From Aureibaculum flavum (lineage in GTDB: Bacteria > Bacteroidota > Bacteroidia > Flavobacteriales > Flavobacteriaceae), in contig NZ_JAEHFJ010000004.1 of assembly GCF_016406085.1 (NCBI RefSeq), positions 372,001 to 436,000 on the forward strand: a DNA stretch of 64,000 nt. The letters are read 5' to 3'. Of this stretch, positions 8,893 to 18,610 are shown piece after piece (within the stretch, counting starts at the first letter, position 1; every line of letters begins with the position of its first letter). Below the pieces are notes generated by a model, which worked only from the letters and a program-made list of their open reading frames with translations, ran no database searches and was not told the origin of the DNA. The position numbers were made by a program, and so were the translations under genes.

Positions 8893-11133
8893 TTATTCAA
8901 GTAAAAACTTTAATCTAAAGCCATTTACCAATTCAAAATGATTAATAAAAAAGCTTTTGTGCTCTTCTCCATTCAATAAAACCTCCTTAATATTACCAGA
9001 CCCCTCTTTTTCAATAACGAGGACCCTGCCTTTATAATACTTAGGATTTAATTCAATTGTAATTTTATCAAAAACAGGTGTCGTAAACGTATACGTTGGA
9101 TCCGCAGGACTCACTGGATAAATCCCCATCATGGTATAAATAATCCAAGCAGACATGGTGCCTGTATCATCATTACCCGGCAAACCATCTGGTGCGTTTT
9201 TAAAATATGATCTTCTTAAAGCATTCACCATATTTTGCGTACGCCATTCTTCTCCCTTTACATAATTAAATAAATATGGATAGGCTATATCTGGTTCATT
9301 AGCCATATCAAAATGTCCTTTATCAAATACTTCTTGTAATTGCGTTGTAAACGCTCGCTTACCTCCCATTAATCTTATCAAATAATCAATATCATGACTT
9401 ACCATAAAAGAATACTGCCAAGAATTACCTTCTATAAAACCAATATTTTTAGTGAAGTTTGCACCTGCTAACGGGTCAAAAGGACTGTACCATGTTCCGT
9501 CATCATTTTTAGGTCTTAACAATTTATAATCTTTATCAAATAAATTTCTATACGAAGTTGAGCGTTTTCTGAACCTTTCTTCATCATTTTTCTTTCCAAG
9601 TACTTGAGCCAATTGAGCAATTGCAAAATCAGAAATATTATATTCTTGTGTTGTAGATACTGACCCGCCATCTGAACTCGTTAGGTATCCTTTTTCTATA
9701 TAATTTTTTAAACCAGGTCTTAACGGATTGTTATTTATTTGATCTGCACTTTTAACCATCGCTTGATATGCTTTCTCTATATCAAAATTACGAATACCAC
9801 GAAGATAGGTATCTGCCAACACAATGCCTGCAGGATCACCAACCATTGTCGTGGTTTCCGTAGCATTTAATTCCCATTTTGGCAACCATCCACTTTCATC
9901 ATAAATATCAAGCATGCTATTTACCATATTTAGTTGTTGCTCTGGATAAACTAACGACATTAATGAATGTAAATTTCTATAGGTATCCCAAAGTGAAAAA
10001 ACGGTATAGCGAGTACCTTTAGTTTTTAAGGTCTCTCTAGTTCTCATTTTAGGATATTCTCCGTTGTAATCATTCAATGTATTCGGATGAATAAGCGTAT
10101 GATATAAGGCCGTATAAAATACCGTTTTATCATCTTTTGTACCTCCTTCAACTGAAATTTTAGAAAGTAAATCATTCCATTCCAATTGCGTTTTATGATA
10201 AATTTCTAAAAATGTTAAATTTGAAGTTTCTCTTTCTAAATTTTCTCTAGCATTTTCAATACTAACATAAGAAACACCTACTTTCAGCTCCACTTTTGTT
10301 GGTTTATCAAAATTGTATGAAAAATAGCCACCAATGCTATCTCCCATTACTTCCTTATAATAATTTTTATAAAATCTATCCTTTCCGTTATAACCCATCC
10401 ATTCTGCTTCAGCACCAGATTCCTTTCTTGTTTTTTTCCAAACTCCAAATTCGTCACTTTCTACATTTACTTGTGCTACAAAATACACCGGATAAGTTTC
10501 TTCTGGTTTGTAATAACAAAATCCACCAACCGTTCTTACACCCTCAATTTCTGTTGGAGATACTACTTTAATCATAGCCCCTTGCTCATTGGTTAAGCCC
10601 AAACCTAAATTCAGTAATATGTTAGCTTTACCCGCAGGGAAAGTATATCTACTTATCCCAGCTCTAGTGGTTGCTGTTGTTTCCACATTAATTTTTGACT
10701 TATCTAAGGTTGTACTATAGTAACCCGCTTTTGCTATTTCATCATTATAGGTAGTACCATATTTTAAATGGTCTATTTCTAATTCACCAATAGTAGGCAT
10801 AGAAATAATAACCCCAAGATCAGGACATCCCACTCCACTTAAATTTACATGAGAAAAACCTGTTAAAAATTCATTTTCATAAACATATGGATTGGACAAC
10901 CAGCGGCTATCTTTTTCTAGTTCATTTTGCTTACCGGCAACATTAAAGGGAGAAACACTTACCATACCTCTTGGAGCTATTGCACCAGGATTTGTAGCTC
11001 CAAAGTTTGAAGTACCTATAAAAGGATTCACATAATCTACGGCACGTTGTGCTAGAGATGAAAAACTAATAAAAAGAGTTACGGCAAAAAATAATAATAT
11101 TTTGTTATTGAACGATTTGTTGAAGGGGAACAT
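8893..11133 (-). CDS. GH92 alpha-mannosidase
   Basis: A 746-residue exported protein (signal peptide ending about SFSSLAQ). Clear GH92 motifs: RAVDYVNPFIGT at the start of the mature protein, GFSHVNLSGVGCPDLG, FSLWDTYRNLH, EGNSWQYSFMVSHD (probable general-acid region), NEPDIAYPYLFNY, and GNDDTGTMSAW at residues 653-663, which carries the acidic catalytic-base pair known in this family. GH92 enzymes are calcium-dependent inverting exo-alpha-mannosidases that release mannose from N-glycans or alpha-mannans. Length is as expected. Linkage preference cannot be predicted by eye. Its neighbours (SusCD, DUF4838, symporter, sulfatases) place it in glycan use; a TACTTTTG -7-like box at 11182-11189 may start its transcript. 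Confidence 0.95.
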   Translation of the reverse strand: MFPFNKSFNNKILLFFAVTLFISFSSLAQRAVDYVNPFIGTSNFGATNPGAIAPRGMVSVSPFNVAGKQNELEKDSRWLSNPYVYENEFLTGFSHVNLSGVGCPDLGVIISMPTIGELEIDHLKYGTTYNDEIAKAGYYSTTLDKSKINVETTATTRAGISRYTFPAGKANILLNLGLGLTNEQGAMIKVVSPTEIEGVRTVGGFCYYKPEETYPVYFVAQVNVESDEFGVWKKTRKESGAEAEWMGYNGKDRFYKNYYKEVMGDSIGGYFSYNFDKPTKVELKVGVSYVSIENARENLERETSNLTFLEIYHKTQLEWNDLLSKISVEGGTKDDKTVFYTALYHTLIHPNTLNDYNGEYPKMRTRETLKTKGTRYTVFSLWDTYRNLHSLMSLVYPEQQLNMVNSMLDIYDESGWLPKWELNATETTTMVGDPAGIVLADTYLRGIRNFDIEKAYQAMVKSADQINNNPLRPGLKNYIEKGYLTSSDGGSVSTTQEYNISDFAIAQLAQVLGKKNDEERFRKRSTSYRNLFDKDYKLLRPKNDDGTWYSPFDPLAGANFTKNIGFIEGNSWQYSFMVSHDIDYLIRLMGGKRAFTTQLQEVFDKGHFDMANEPDIAYPYLFNYVKGEEWRTQNMVNALRRSYFKNAPDGLPGNDDTGTMSAWIIYTMMGIYPVSPADPTYTFTTPVFDKITIELNPKYYKGRVLVIEKEGSGNIKEVLLNGEEHKSFFINHFELVNGFRLKFLLE

Positions 11134-11284
11134 TATTTATCTTATTATCTGCAATTGTGCAGGTTAGCATTTAATTTTCCGCAAAAGTATCAAAATAAAT
11201 CAATCTTTACTGACGAATGATTATCCAGTTATTAACAACATTATACAAAGCTTAAATTCAACTAATCCAACACGTCGTTTAGTT

Positions 11285-12877
11285 TTATATATACATTTCT
11301 TTTCCCTCATCAGGTTTTGCTTTTTTATCATTTTTTGATTCAGCTTCTTTTTGTGGAACAACCTTGGGCTCTTTCATTAATAAATCCATAATGGCACTTG
11401 ATAAATAGTCAATAATATCAGAAGCTATAAATGTTTCATAAACCTTTGTCTTCATTGCTAATTCTGATGTTTTCCCATGTAAATACACCCCCATTTTTGC
11501 AGCTTCAAATGGATGGTAGTTTTGAGCAATTAACCCGGTAATTATTCCTGTTAACACATCTCCACTACCTGCTGTAGACAATGCTGGATTTCCTGTAGAA
11601 TTAAAAAATATTGCACCTTCATGAGCAATAGCTGTATAGGCTCCTTTTAGTACTATTATAAGCTTATGTTTTTTAGATAATGAACGTAGTTTTTTTAATT
11701 TATCATAATCATTTTTCCATTTCCCTACTAATCTTTCAAACTCTTTCGGATGGGGAGTTAAAACAGAATTTTCTGGTACTAATTTTAATAATTCTTTATT
11801 TTTTGAAATAATGTTTAAAGCATCTGCGTCTAATACCAATGGTACTTTATTTTTATTTAGGAATTCTGTAAATCCCTTAACGGTCTCTATATGTGTGCCC
11901 ATACCAACTCCAATACCTATAACCGTTGCATTAACGGTTTTATCAAACTTTTGCATTTCATTTTCGGCATCAACTTCTACCATTATTTCAGGAACTGAAG
12001 TTTGTATAATTTGATAGCCACATTGTGGAATATGAGCCGTAACTAAACCGCTACCAATAGATATTGCGGCTTTTGTGGATAATGAAACAGCTCCCATTTT
12101 ACCATAGCTTCCTCCAATGATTACAGCATGACCAAATTCACCTTTATGAGAAAATTTCTCTCTAAAACGATACATTGGTTTGATATCTTGTTTATACAGG
12201 AGGTAATTATCAGTTTTAGCATTGTAAATATATTCAGCATCTAAACCAATATCAAGTACTTCCCAAGTTTTAGTATAATAACGATTTTCTGGTAATAAAA
12301 ATGCTAATTTGGGAGTTTGAAATGTTAATGTATGATACGCTTTTACAACTGATACGGTATCCGTTACCGATTTTTCAGCATATAACCCAGACGGAAAATC
12401 TATAGATAGCACAAAGGCATTTGAACCGTTAATATGCTCAATAACTTTTTTTATTAAATTTTCTGGTTTTCTACTCAACCCTAACCCGAAAATAGCGTCA
12501 ACCACCATGTCATTTTCTGACACTGCCGGTAGTTCACTTTCACAAGTAATCATCTCTGCCCAAACACCAATTTCTTTTAATCTGTCGTAGTTTTTAAGAA
12601 AGACTTCTGAACGTTCATTACCACAATTAATAATATGCGTTTTAACATTATATCCATATTGTTTTAAATGTCTAGCAATTACCAATCCATCTCCACCATT
12701 ATTACCAGTACCACAAAATATTTGTATAGTTATGGGATCTCCTTGAAGTCGTTCATTAATCCAATGAAAACAAAGCGTACCTACATGTTCCATTAAATCG
12801 ATAAAGCTAATATCCATTTTTTTTACTGTAGTAGTATCAGCTTGGTATAATTGTTTTACAGAAAGAATTTTTGGCAT
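11285..12877 (-). CDS. nnr: Bifunctional NAD(P)H-hydrate epimerase / ADP-dependent dehydratase
   Basis: A 530-residue two-domain repair enzyme. The N-terminal epimerase domain (about 1-215) has FCGTGNNGGDGLVIARHL. The C-terminal dehydratase domain (about 225-500) has the HKGEFGHAVIIGGSYGKMGA start, LTPHPKEFERL and the GSGDVLTGIITGL anion-hole segment. It restores damaged NADHX and NADPHX in the cytoplasm. The extra 30-residue polar tail rich in Lys, Glu and Pro is unlike the compact end of most homologues. It is a housekeeping gene lying inside a glycan locus, separated from the symporter gene by a strong hairpin, so it is probably transcribed on its own. Confidence 0.93.
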   Translation of the reverse strand: MPKILSVKQLYQADTTTVKKMDISFIDLMEHVGTLCFHWINERLQGDPITIQIFCGTGNNGGDGLVIARHLKQYGYNVKTHIINCGNERSEVFLKNYDRLKEIGVWAEMITCESELPAVSENDMVVDAIFGLGLSRKPENLIKKVIEHINGSNAFVLSIDFPSGLYAEKSVTDTVSVVKAYHTLTFQTPKLAFLLPENRYYTKTWEVLDIGLDAEYIYNAKTDNYLLYKQDIKPMYRFREKFSHKGEFGHAVIIGGSYGKMGAVSLSTKAAISIGSGLVTAHIPQCGYQIIQTSVPEIMVEVDAENEMQKFDKTVNATVIGIGVGMGTHIETVKGFTEFLNKNKVPLVLDADALNIISKNKELLKLVPENSVLTPHPKEFERLVGKWKNDYDKLKKLRSLSKKHKLIIVLKGAYTAIAHEGAIFFNSTGNPALSTAGSGDVLTGIITGLIAQNYHPFEAAKMGVYLHGKTSELAMKTKVYETFIASDIIDYLSSAIMDLLMKEPKVVPQKEAESKNDKKAKPDEGKEMYI

Positions 12878-12906
12878 AATTTAAATTGTCTTATATCCTA
12901 TAAAAT

Positions 12907-12947
12907 TAAACAACATTTTCTAATTCTAATTTAGAAAATGTTGTTTA
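12907..12947 (-). terminator. Long hairpin between symporter and nnr genes
   Basis: A perfect 17-bp inverted repeat (arms 12907-12923 and 12931-12947, core AACATTTTCTAA) with a 7-base loop sits after the stop of the symporter gene. The minus-strand sequence that follows is T/A-rich (GTTTAATTTTATAG). It fits a terminator of the upstream transcript and separates nnr from it. Confidence 0.6.
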
Positions 12948-12983
12948 TTTAGATAATCCTATAAAAACACTAGTGTTATGGTC

Positions 12984-14636
12984 TTAATTCCAGAATACAG
13001 AATACAATAAGACAAGTACAATCATAACTATGAATGCACCAATATTAAAGACGGGACTCGTTTTAAACAAGCCTTTCTTAATATCAATACCTTTTTCATC
13101 ATTTTTCCCTTGATGTTGTATTAGACTGGCTATAATTATAACCACCATCGTTAAAACAAATGTATATCCCATTTGATCCATGAAAGGGACATCTACAAAT
13201 AATGAACTTGTTGACCAACCATTTGGACCAACTTTGAAATACATGGCAATAGGTATAGATGATAACGCACCAATAATTGCTGCTTTGTTTGTCGTTTTTT
13301 TCCAGAATAAACCTAACATAAATACCGCTAAAATACCAGGACTAACAATACCTGTATATTCTTGAATAAATTGGAATGCCTGATCTAAATTCCCCAATTG
13401 TGGAGCTAAAAGTGCTGCTATAAGTAAAGCAACTCCTGCAGATATTCTTCCCATACCTACTGTACTCTTATCATTTGCATTTTTATTTATATATTGTTTG
13501 TAAATGTCCATTGTAAAAATAGTTGACGTTGAATTTAACATCGAAGCCAACGATGATACGATTGCGGCAGCTAGTGCTGCAAATGCCACACCTTTTAATC
13601 CCGTTGGTAAAAATTGTAATAACCATGGATATGCTTTATCCGCTTGATCTAAAGTGGGTAAGTTTTTTAGCCCAGCATCACCAAGACTAGCCATAATTTC
13701 TGGGTCGTTAATCATTACATAGGCTGTAATACCTGGAATAACAACTATTAAGGGTATTATTAGTTTTAAAAATGCAGCTAATAAAATACCTTTTTGAGCT
13801 TCTTTTAGAGATTTTGCAGCTAATGTTCTTTGAATAATGTATTGGTTAAAACCCCAATAATATAAATTGGCAACCCACATTCCTCCTACTAAAACAGCAA
13901 TACCTGGTAAGTTTTTAAATTCAGGATTCGATTTATCTAAGATCATCGCAAAACGATCAGGTACTTCTTCATAAACTCTTGTAAGACCCGCTAAAAAACC
14001 TTGTCCACCAGAAACTGTATCCAACGCTAAATAAGTAGTCACCAAGCCTCCTAATATTAAAAATACAACTTGTATTACATCTGTCCAAGCTACAGCAGAC
14101 AATCCACCGTAAAGTGAATAAGCAGCTGCAAAAAGTGCTAACCCCAATACTCCATAAACCATAGGTACACCCATAATGGTTTCTAAGGCTAAAGCTCCTA
14201 AATACAACACTGTAGTTAAATTGACAAACACATATAATGCAATCCAAAATACCGCTAAAATGGTCTTTAGATTGGTAGAATACCGTTTTTCTACAAATTC
14301 AGGAATAGTATACAAACCTTTTTCAATAAAAATAGGTAAGAAGAATTTACCAACGATTAATAGAGTTAGTGCAGCCATCCATTCATATGAGGCAATGGCT
14401 AAGCCAGATGCAAATCCCGAACCTGACATCCCTATAAATTGTTCTGCGGAAATATTCGCAGCTATCAAAGAAGCTCCAATTGCCCACCATGGCAATGACT
14501 TACTCGCCAAAAAATAATCTTCAGCATTTTTTTGATGTCCTTTTTTATCGCGTGATACCCATAATCCAACTCCTAAAATAAGTAGTGCGTAGGTTATAAA
14601 TATAAAATAATCCCAAAATCCGAAATGTGCTGTCAT
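12984..14636 (-). CDS. Sodium/sugar symporter, SSS family (vSGLT-like)
   Basis: A 550-residue inner-membrane protein with about 14 hydrophobic segments. It follows the bacterial sodium/galactose transporter vSGLT closely: AANISAEQFIGMSG in TM1 and YYWGFNQYIIQRTLAAKSLKEAQKG around the middle, both of which hold substrate and sodium ligands in that family. It would take a monosaccharide into the cytoplasm with Na+, a usual partner of SusCD systems in marine Bacteroidetes. A promoter-like pair lies upstream and a hairpin downstream. The sugar (galactose, glucose or mannose) cannot be assigned from sequence alone. Confidence 0.92.
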   Translation of the reverse strand: MTAHFGFWDYFIFITYALLILGVGLWVSRDKKGHQKNAEDYFLASKSLPWWAIGASLIAANISAEQFIGMSGSGFASGLAIASYEWMAALTLLIVGKFFLPIFIEKGLYTIPEFVEKRYSTNLKTILAVFWIALYVFVNLTTVLYLGALALETIMGVPMVYGVLGLALFAAAYSLYGGLSAVAWTDVIQVVFLILGGLVTTYLALDTVSGGQGFLAGLTRVYEEVPDRFAMILDKSNPEFKNLPGIAVLVGGMWVANLYYWGFNQYIIQRTLAAKSLKEAQKGILLAAFLKLIIPLIVVIPGITAYVMINDPEIMASLGDAGLKNLPTLDQADKAYPWLLQFLPTGLKGVAFAALAAAIVSSLASMLNSTSTIFTMDIYKQYINKNANDKSTVGMGRISAGVALLIAALLAPQLGNLDQAFQFIQEYTGIVSPGILAVFMLGLFWKKTTNKAAIIGALSSIPIAMYFKVGPNGWSTSSLFVDVPFMDQMGYTFVLTMVVIIIASLIQHQGKNDEKGIDIKKGLFKTSPVFNIGAFIVMIVLVLLYSVFWN

Positions 14637-14669
14637 AATTGTATTAATAGTGATTAGTTAATTGATATA

Positions 14670-14700
14670 CAAATATCGTTTATTAAAAAAAATGTCGCAA
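14670..14700 (-). promoter_or_regulatory. Candidate promoter of the symporter gene
   Basis: On the minus strand TTG (14698-14700), 20 bases, then GATATTTG (14670-14677), one mismatch from TAnnTTTG. It ends 33 bases before the start codon. Confidence 0.35.
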
Positions 14701-14728
14701 TAAATAGCTTACCTTTTTAAAGGTAATT

Positions 14729-15931
14729 TTACTTAAAACTTATTGGTTGAATCCATGCTTTTTCAAATTCATTTTCATCAAAGAAATTGACATTGGTTTT
14801 GCTTGAAACAACTCTAGCTCTTATAAATAAATAATCTTTATCTAAAACCATTGAAGCTTCTAAATCATTGACTACTTTTATTACCTTTTTCTTATTGTCT
14901 GACGCCGTAACTCCAATAAATTCTATCGTGTAATTTACATTGGGGTCTGCTTTAACTTTTATATATAACTGATTATTTACTCGAGACAACTCTTCCAATT
15001 GAACGCCTGTAGTTGCATAAAAATCACCCGCTTCCATAGCCGTAATAATACTCTCTGCATTTAAACTGTCAGATTCGACCATTACCCATCCCCTACCTGC
15101 ATTGCTATATTTTTTTCCCAATTGATGATATTGATGACTGTCATCTGCAGCTATACCATACAATAACGGCTTGTTTTGTTGCACATATGCTGTATTTACA
15201 ACATCCCAAACCTGTTCTGTACTTAAATGTATTGAGTCACCATCATTATGGACCAAAGGATGCCCATTATAAACTTCAAAAAATTGAATATTGTTCAATT
15301 GCACAAAGTCTTCAGCAGTTAAAGAAAATCCAAAATTGGGATGATTGATATGCGGCATTATGGGTACATTCAATTCTTTTCTCTGAGCGAGAATAGCATC
15401 TATATTCTTTTGAATGATCGCTACTTTTGAATCGCCCTTTAAGGGTTTAATTACTTTCTGAATATTGGTGGCATTGATATGAATATGCTTCCCTTCAAAT
15501 CCGGTTGTTATTTCTTCCGAAGGAATCATTATAAAATTTTCATCTTCAAAAAGTGACTTATATTCTTGTAATGTTTTTAATTTTACTTGTAAGTTATCTG
15601 CACTGTCTAATTTATGCTCTACCCAATCTTCTCCAAATTTGGTTAGATAATTTATAAACCCTTTTTGAAGATATTCTTTCTTTGATATCGTAATCCATTT
15701 ATCACCTTCATTTAAAGTATTGTGATCTGAAAGCACCGTGAAATCGTATAAATTTGTCTTATACCAATCCATAATCATTTCAGGAAAATCGTCGCCATCA
15801 CTCCAATAGGAATGGGCATGTAAATTACCTTTAAACCACTTTTTTTGTGAAGTTTCTTGCTTGGAACAAGCCACAATAAAAATTAGAAGTAAAACATATA
15901 AAAAGTTGGATTGTTTTTTTATTTGTAACAC
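14729..15931 (-). CDS. PHP-type metal-dependent phosphoesterase-like lipoprotein
   Basis: A 400-residue lipoprotein (FIVAC, lipidated Cys22). The start codon is GTG: no in-frame ATG precedes the signal peptide and an in-frame stop lies a few codons upstream. PHP-superfamily metal ligands are visible: KGNLHAHSYWSDGD (His38, His40, Asp45), TVLSDHN (His70), MPHINHPNFG and GIAADDSHQYH. These form a trinuclear metal site in PHP phosphoesterases. An exported PHP protein in a glycan locus could act on a phosphate diester or sugar phosphate, but no substrate is known. Its last 100 residues form a probable beta-sandwich. It follows the sulfatase gene by 62 bases, probably in one operon. Confidence 0.82.
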   Translation of the reverse strand: MLQIKKQSNFLYVLLLIFIVACSKQETSQKKWFKGNLHAHSYWSDGDDFPEMIMDWYKTNLYDFTVLSDHNTLNEGDKWITISKKEYLQKGFINYLTKFGEDWVEHKLDSADNLQVKLKTLQEYKSLFEDENFIMIPSEEITTGFEGKHIHINATNIQKVIKPLKGDSKVAIIQKNIDAILAQRKELNVPIMPHINHPNFGFSLTAEDFVQLNNIQFFEVYNGHPLVHNDGDSIHLSTEQVWDVVNTAYVQQNKPLLYGIAADDSHQYHQLGKKYSNAGRGWVMVESDSLNAESIITAMEAGDFYATTGVQLEELSRVNNQLYIKVKADPNVNYTIEFIGVTASDNKKKVIKVVNDLEASMVLDKDYLFIRARVVSSKTNVNFFDENEFEKAWIQPISFK

Positions 15932-15993
15932 CGTTTTGATTTGAGTTGATTTTCAATTTTCGGATGACTAAATTACATAAATTTCATCGAATA

Positions 15994-17643
15994 TTAATAG
16001 GTAATAACAGGTTCTTTTCCACGTAATCTTTTAAAGGTTTTATAATTTTGATCAATCGCTTTCTTAGAAGCTTTATTAAAATCCTTTTCGGTTACTTTAT
16101 ATACACTTTGCAATGAATCTAATGTAATTAATAAGCTTTCTTTTATCGAATTGAATTCTGGGTTATCTATTTGGTTTTTATTCTCCTTTGGATCTGTCTG
16201 TAAGTCATATAACTCCCACGTATCAATATCATCATAAAAATGAATTAACTTGTAGCGTTTTGTTCTTACACCATACTGTTTGTGAACCATATGGAATGCA
16301 GGAAAATCATAATAATGGTAATAAATAGCATCTCTAAAATATTTATCCTGTATCTTACCTTCTAACAAAGGCTTTAGTGATTTTCCTTGCATATCTGCGG
16401 GAATTTCAGCTTGGGCATAATCTAAAAAAGTTTCTGCAAAATCTAAGTTTTGTGTTAATGCTTCTACTATTGTGCCTTTTGTAATTCCATTTGGATATTT
16501 CATTAACAAAGGCATCCCTAAAGATTCTTCATACATATAACGTTTATCAAAAAAACCTTTTTCTCCAAGATAAAACCCTTGATCTGACGTATATACTACA
16601 ATAGTGTTCTCTGACAACTTATTTTCTTCTAAATAATCAAGAACTTTACCTACCCCCTCATCAACAGATTTTATGGTAGCCAAATATTCTTGCATATAAC
16701 GTTGGTATTTCCATGCTGCCAATGCTTTACCTGTCAATTTCGCATCATGAAAAGCATCATTTTTGGGTTGATACGCTTTATCCCATTCCGCTCGTTGCTC
16801 TAAAGACATTCGGTCAAAATCATTTGTCCAAGGATTATGAGCTAATTCTGGACTTCCTTTTTTTAGTGTCATTTTTAAGTCGTGCCCTTCATACATATCT
16901 TTATATACCGTTTGTAATTGGAGCTGTGCTGATAACTGATTTTCATGTTTTGAGAAATAGCTTTCAGGCATTGGAAAACTAACCGAATCATATAAGTTCA
17001 TGTGTCGTGGAGCAGGCATCCAATTTCTATGTGGAGCTTTGTGATGGATCATCATAAAAAAAGGTTTCTCTTTTTTTGAATTTTCTTCCAACCATTGTAA
17101 ACTCATGTCCGTAATAATATCTGTAGCATAACCTTCTATTCTGGTTGTATCTCCATTATGAATAAAATCGGGATTATAATAGTGCCCTTGATCTTCAATA
17201 ATGTTCCAATAATCAAAACCTTGTGGATATCCATGTAAATGCCATTTTCCTACAATAGCCGTTTGATACCCTTCTTTTTGGAGTAATTTTGGTAAGGTAA
17301 CTTGATTGCCATCAAATTTATCGCCATTCATTTTAAACCCATTAATATGACTGTGCTTCCCTGTTAAAATAACTGCTCTACTTGGTCCGCAAATTGAATT
17401 GGTATTAAAATTATTATTAAAGCGTACTCCTGCTTCCGCTATTCTATCAATATTTGGCGTTGGTGCTAGTTTACTTATCGGATGTCCATATGCACTAATA
17501 GCTTGTTCAGCATGGTCATCTGCCATTATAAATATTATATTCGGTCGCGTAGGCTTCTCGAGTTGTTCTTTGTTGTTTTTCTGTTTATTATTACAGGACA
17601 GTAAGAATAAAGGTAAAAATATAACAATGAGAAGATGACGCAT
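15994..17643 (-). CDS. S1-family sulfatase lipoprotein
   Basis: A 549-residue complete sulfatase with a lipoprotein signal (FLLSC, Cys17). The RPNIIFIMADDHAEQ stretch gives the metal-binding Asp42 and Asp43. The CGPSR motif has Cys85 as the residue to be converted to formylglycine. GKWHLHG and YTSDQGFYLGEKGFFDKR follow, and a DUF4976-like C-terminal region ends the protein. It removes a sulfate ester from a sugar, outside the cytoplasm. A Cys-type sulfatase needs a maturation enzyme (anSME or FGE), which is not in this window. The 3-base gap to the esterase gene upstream shows one operon. The subfamily cannot be assigned by eye. Confidence 0.94.
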   Translation of the reverse strand: MRHLLIVIFLPLFLLSCNNKQKNNKEQLEKPTRPNIIFIMADDHAEQAISAYGHPISKLAPTPNIDRIAEAGVRFNNNFNTNSICGPSRAVILTGKHSHINGFKMNGDKFDGNQVTLPKLLQKEGYQTAIVGKWHLHGYPQGFDYWNIIEDQGHYYNPDFIHNGDTTRIEGYATDIITDMSLQWLEENSKKEKPFFMMIHHKAPHRNWMPAPRHMNLYDSVSFPMPESYFSKHENQLSAQLQLQTVYKDMYEGHDLKMTLKKGSPELAHNPWTNDFDRMSLEQRAEWDKAYQPKNDAFHDAKLTGKALAAWKYQRYMQEYLATIKSVDEGVGKVLDYLEENKLSENTIVVYTSDQGFYLGEKGFFDKRYMYEESLGMPLLMKYPNGITKGTIVEALTQNLDFAETFLDYAQAEIPADMQGKSLKPLLEGKIQDKYFRDAIYYHYYDFPAFHMVHKQYGVRTKRYKLIHFYDDIDTWELYDLQTDPKENKNQIDNPEFNSIKESLLITLDSLQSVYKVTEKDFNKASKKAIDQNYKTFKRLRGKEPVITY

Positions 17644-17646
17644 ATT

Positions 17647-18528
17647 TTATTTATTATTTATTTTCTTAATCTGTATGGTTTTATCTTCTAAAACGGTTTG
17701 TTTAAAAAAATTAAACACATTGTCTAAATCATAAAAAGGAACTCCAGCCATTTCATGTTTCCCACCTTTTTTAACATAAAAATAATAAGAGGTTTCCAAT
17801 GCTATTAATTTTTCAACAATACTACTAGAGCCCTCCAATACAAGGTATCCTGGTTTATCAACATCACAATAATGATGTGATGCCGTACCAAAAGGGACTA
17901 AATTATCGTCTGTACCATGGAATAATACTGTGGGAATTGCATTATCTTTTGTTATATAATTAGCATTTACGATGGCTCCTGCCAACGAAAATACACCTGC
18001 AAATTGTACCGTTTTATATTTCTCTAAATTTTCAATAAAATATTCACGCATGTATACAGCATTTAAAATACCCTCCGCTCCTGCACTACTGCCACCTGCT
18101 ATAATTTGATTTGTATTTATATTTAACTTTTCAGCATTCTTTGACACAAATAAAGCCGCGTCCATATAATCTTCCGCGGCAGCTTTAAAAGTACTAAGTT
18201 TTTCCTCTTTGGGACAATTACATCCAAAACCTGTAGGCTCTCCTTTTCGCATTAAACGGTATGAAATTGAAATACCAACAAAACCATTATTAGCCGCGTA
18301 TTCCGCTAATTTTTGTTCCCATTCATTGTCTCTTGTTCCACCGCCAAAACCGCCACCATGCATCCATAATAAAGAAGGGAACGTATCAGTAGATATACTA
18401 TTTTTAGGCTGATAAACATCTAATTGTAAGGTATCCTTACCTTTTATTGCGTAGGTATACGTTGTTTTGGTTTGTGCATTTACTGTAACTATCAGTAAAA
18501 AAATAATGAATGTGATGATTTTTTTCAT
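17647..18528 (-). CDS. Secreted alpha/beta-hydrolase, acyl-sugar esterase-like
   Basis: A 293-residue protein with a Sec signal peptide (to about TVNAQ). It has the oxyanion motif HGGGFGGG (57-64), the nucleophile elbow GSSAG with Ser148, an acid candidate at Asp207/Asp208 (FHGTDDNLVPFG) and His258 (GGKHEM). This complete triad fits the BD-FAE / lipase_3-like esterases that often sit in glycan loci and remove acetyl or other acyl groups. A Cys pair (FGCNCP, 102-104) lies near the active-site face. It is translated just before the sulfatase, 3 bases apart. Lipid or peptide substrates cannot be excluded. Confidence 0.85.
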   Translation of the reverse strand: MKKIITFIIFLLIVTVNAQTKTTYTYAIKGKDTLQLDVYQPKNSISTDTFPSLLWMHGGGFGGGTRDNEWEQKLAEYAANNGFVGISISYRLMRKGEPTGFGCNCPKEEKLSTFKAAAEDYMDAALFVSKNAEKLNINTNQIIAGGSSAGAEGILNAVYMREYFIENLEKYKTVQFAGVFSLAGAIVNANYITKDNAIPTVLFHGTDDNLVPFGTASHHYCDVDKPGYLVLEGSSSIVEKLIALETSYYFYVKKGGKHEMAGVPFYDLDNVFNFFKQTVLEDKTIQIKKINNK

Positions 18529-18610
18529 TTGAGATTATTATTGAGTTGCTAATTTAACAAAAAGTTTAAGCCTATTAAGTTACTTCTAAAGACCTTCCAT
18601 TACTTACATT

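Noticed and set aside
17399-17638. Plus-strand frame antisense to the sulfatase start
   Set aside because: It lies wholly inside a well-supported gene, and its protein has no recognisable domain.
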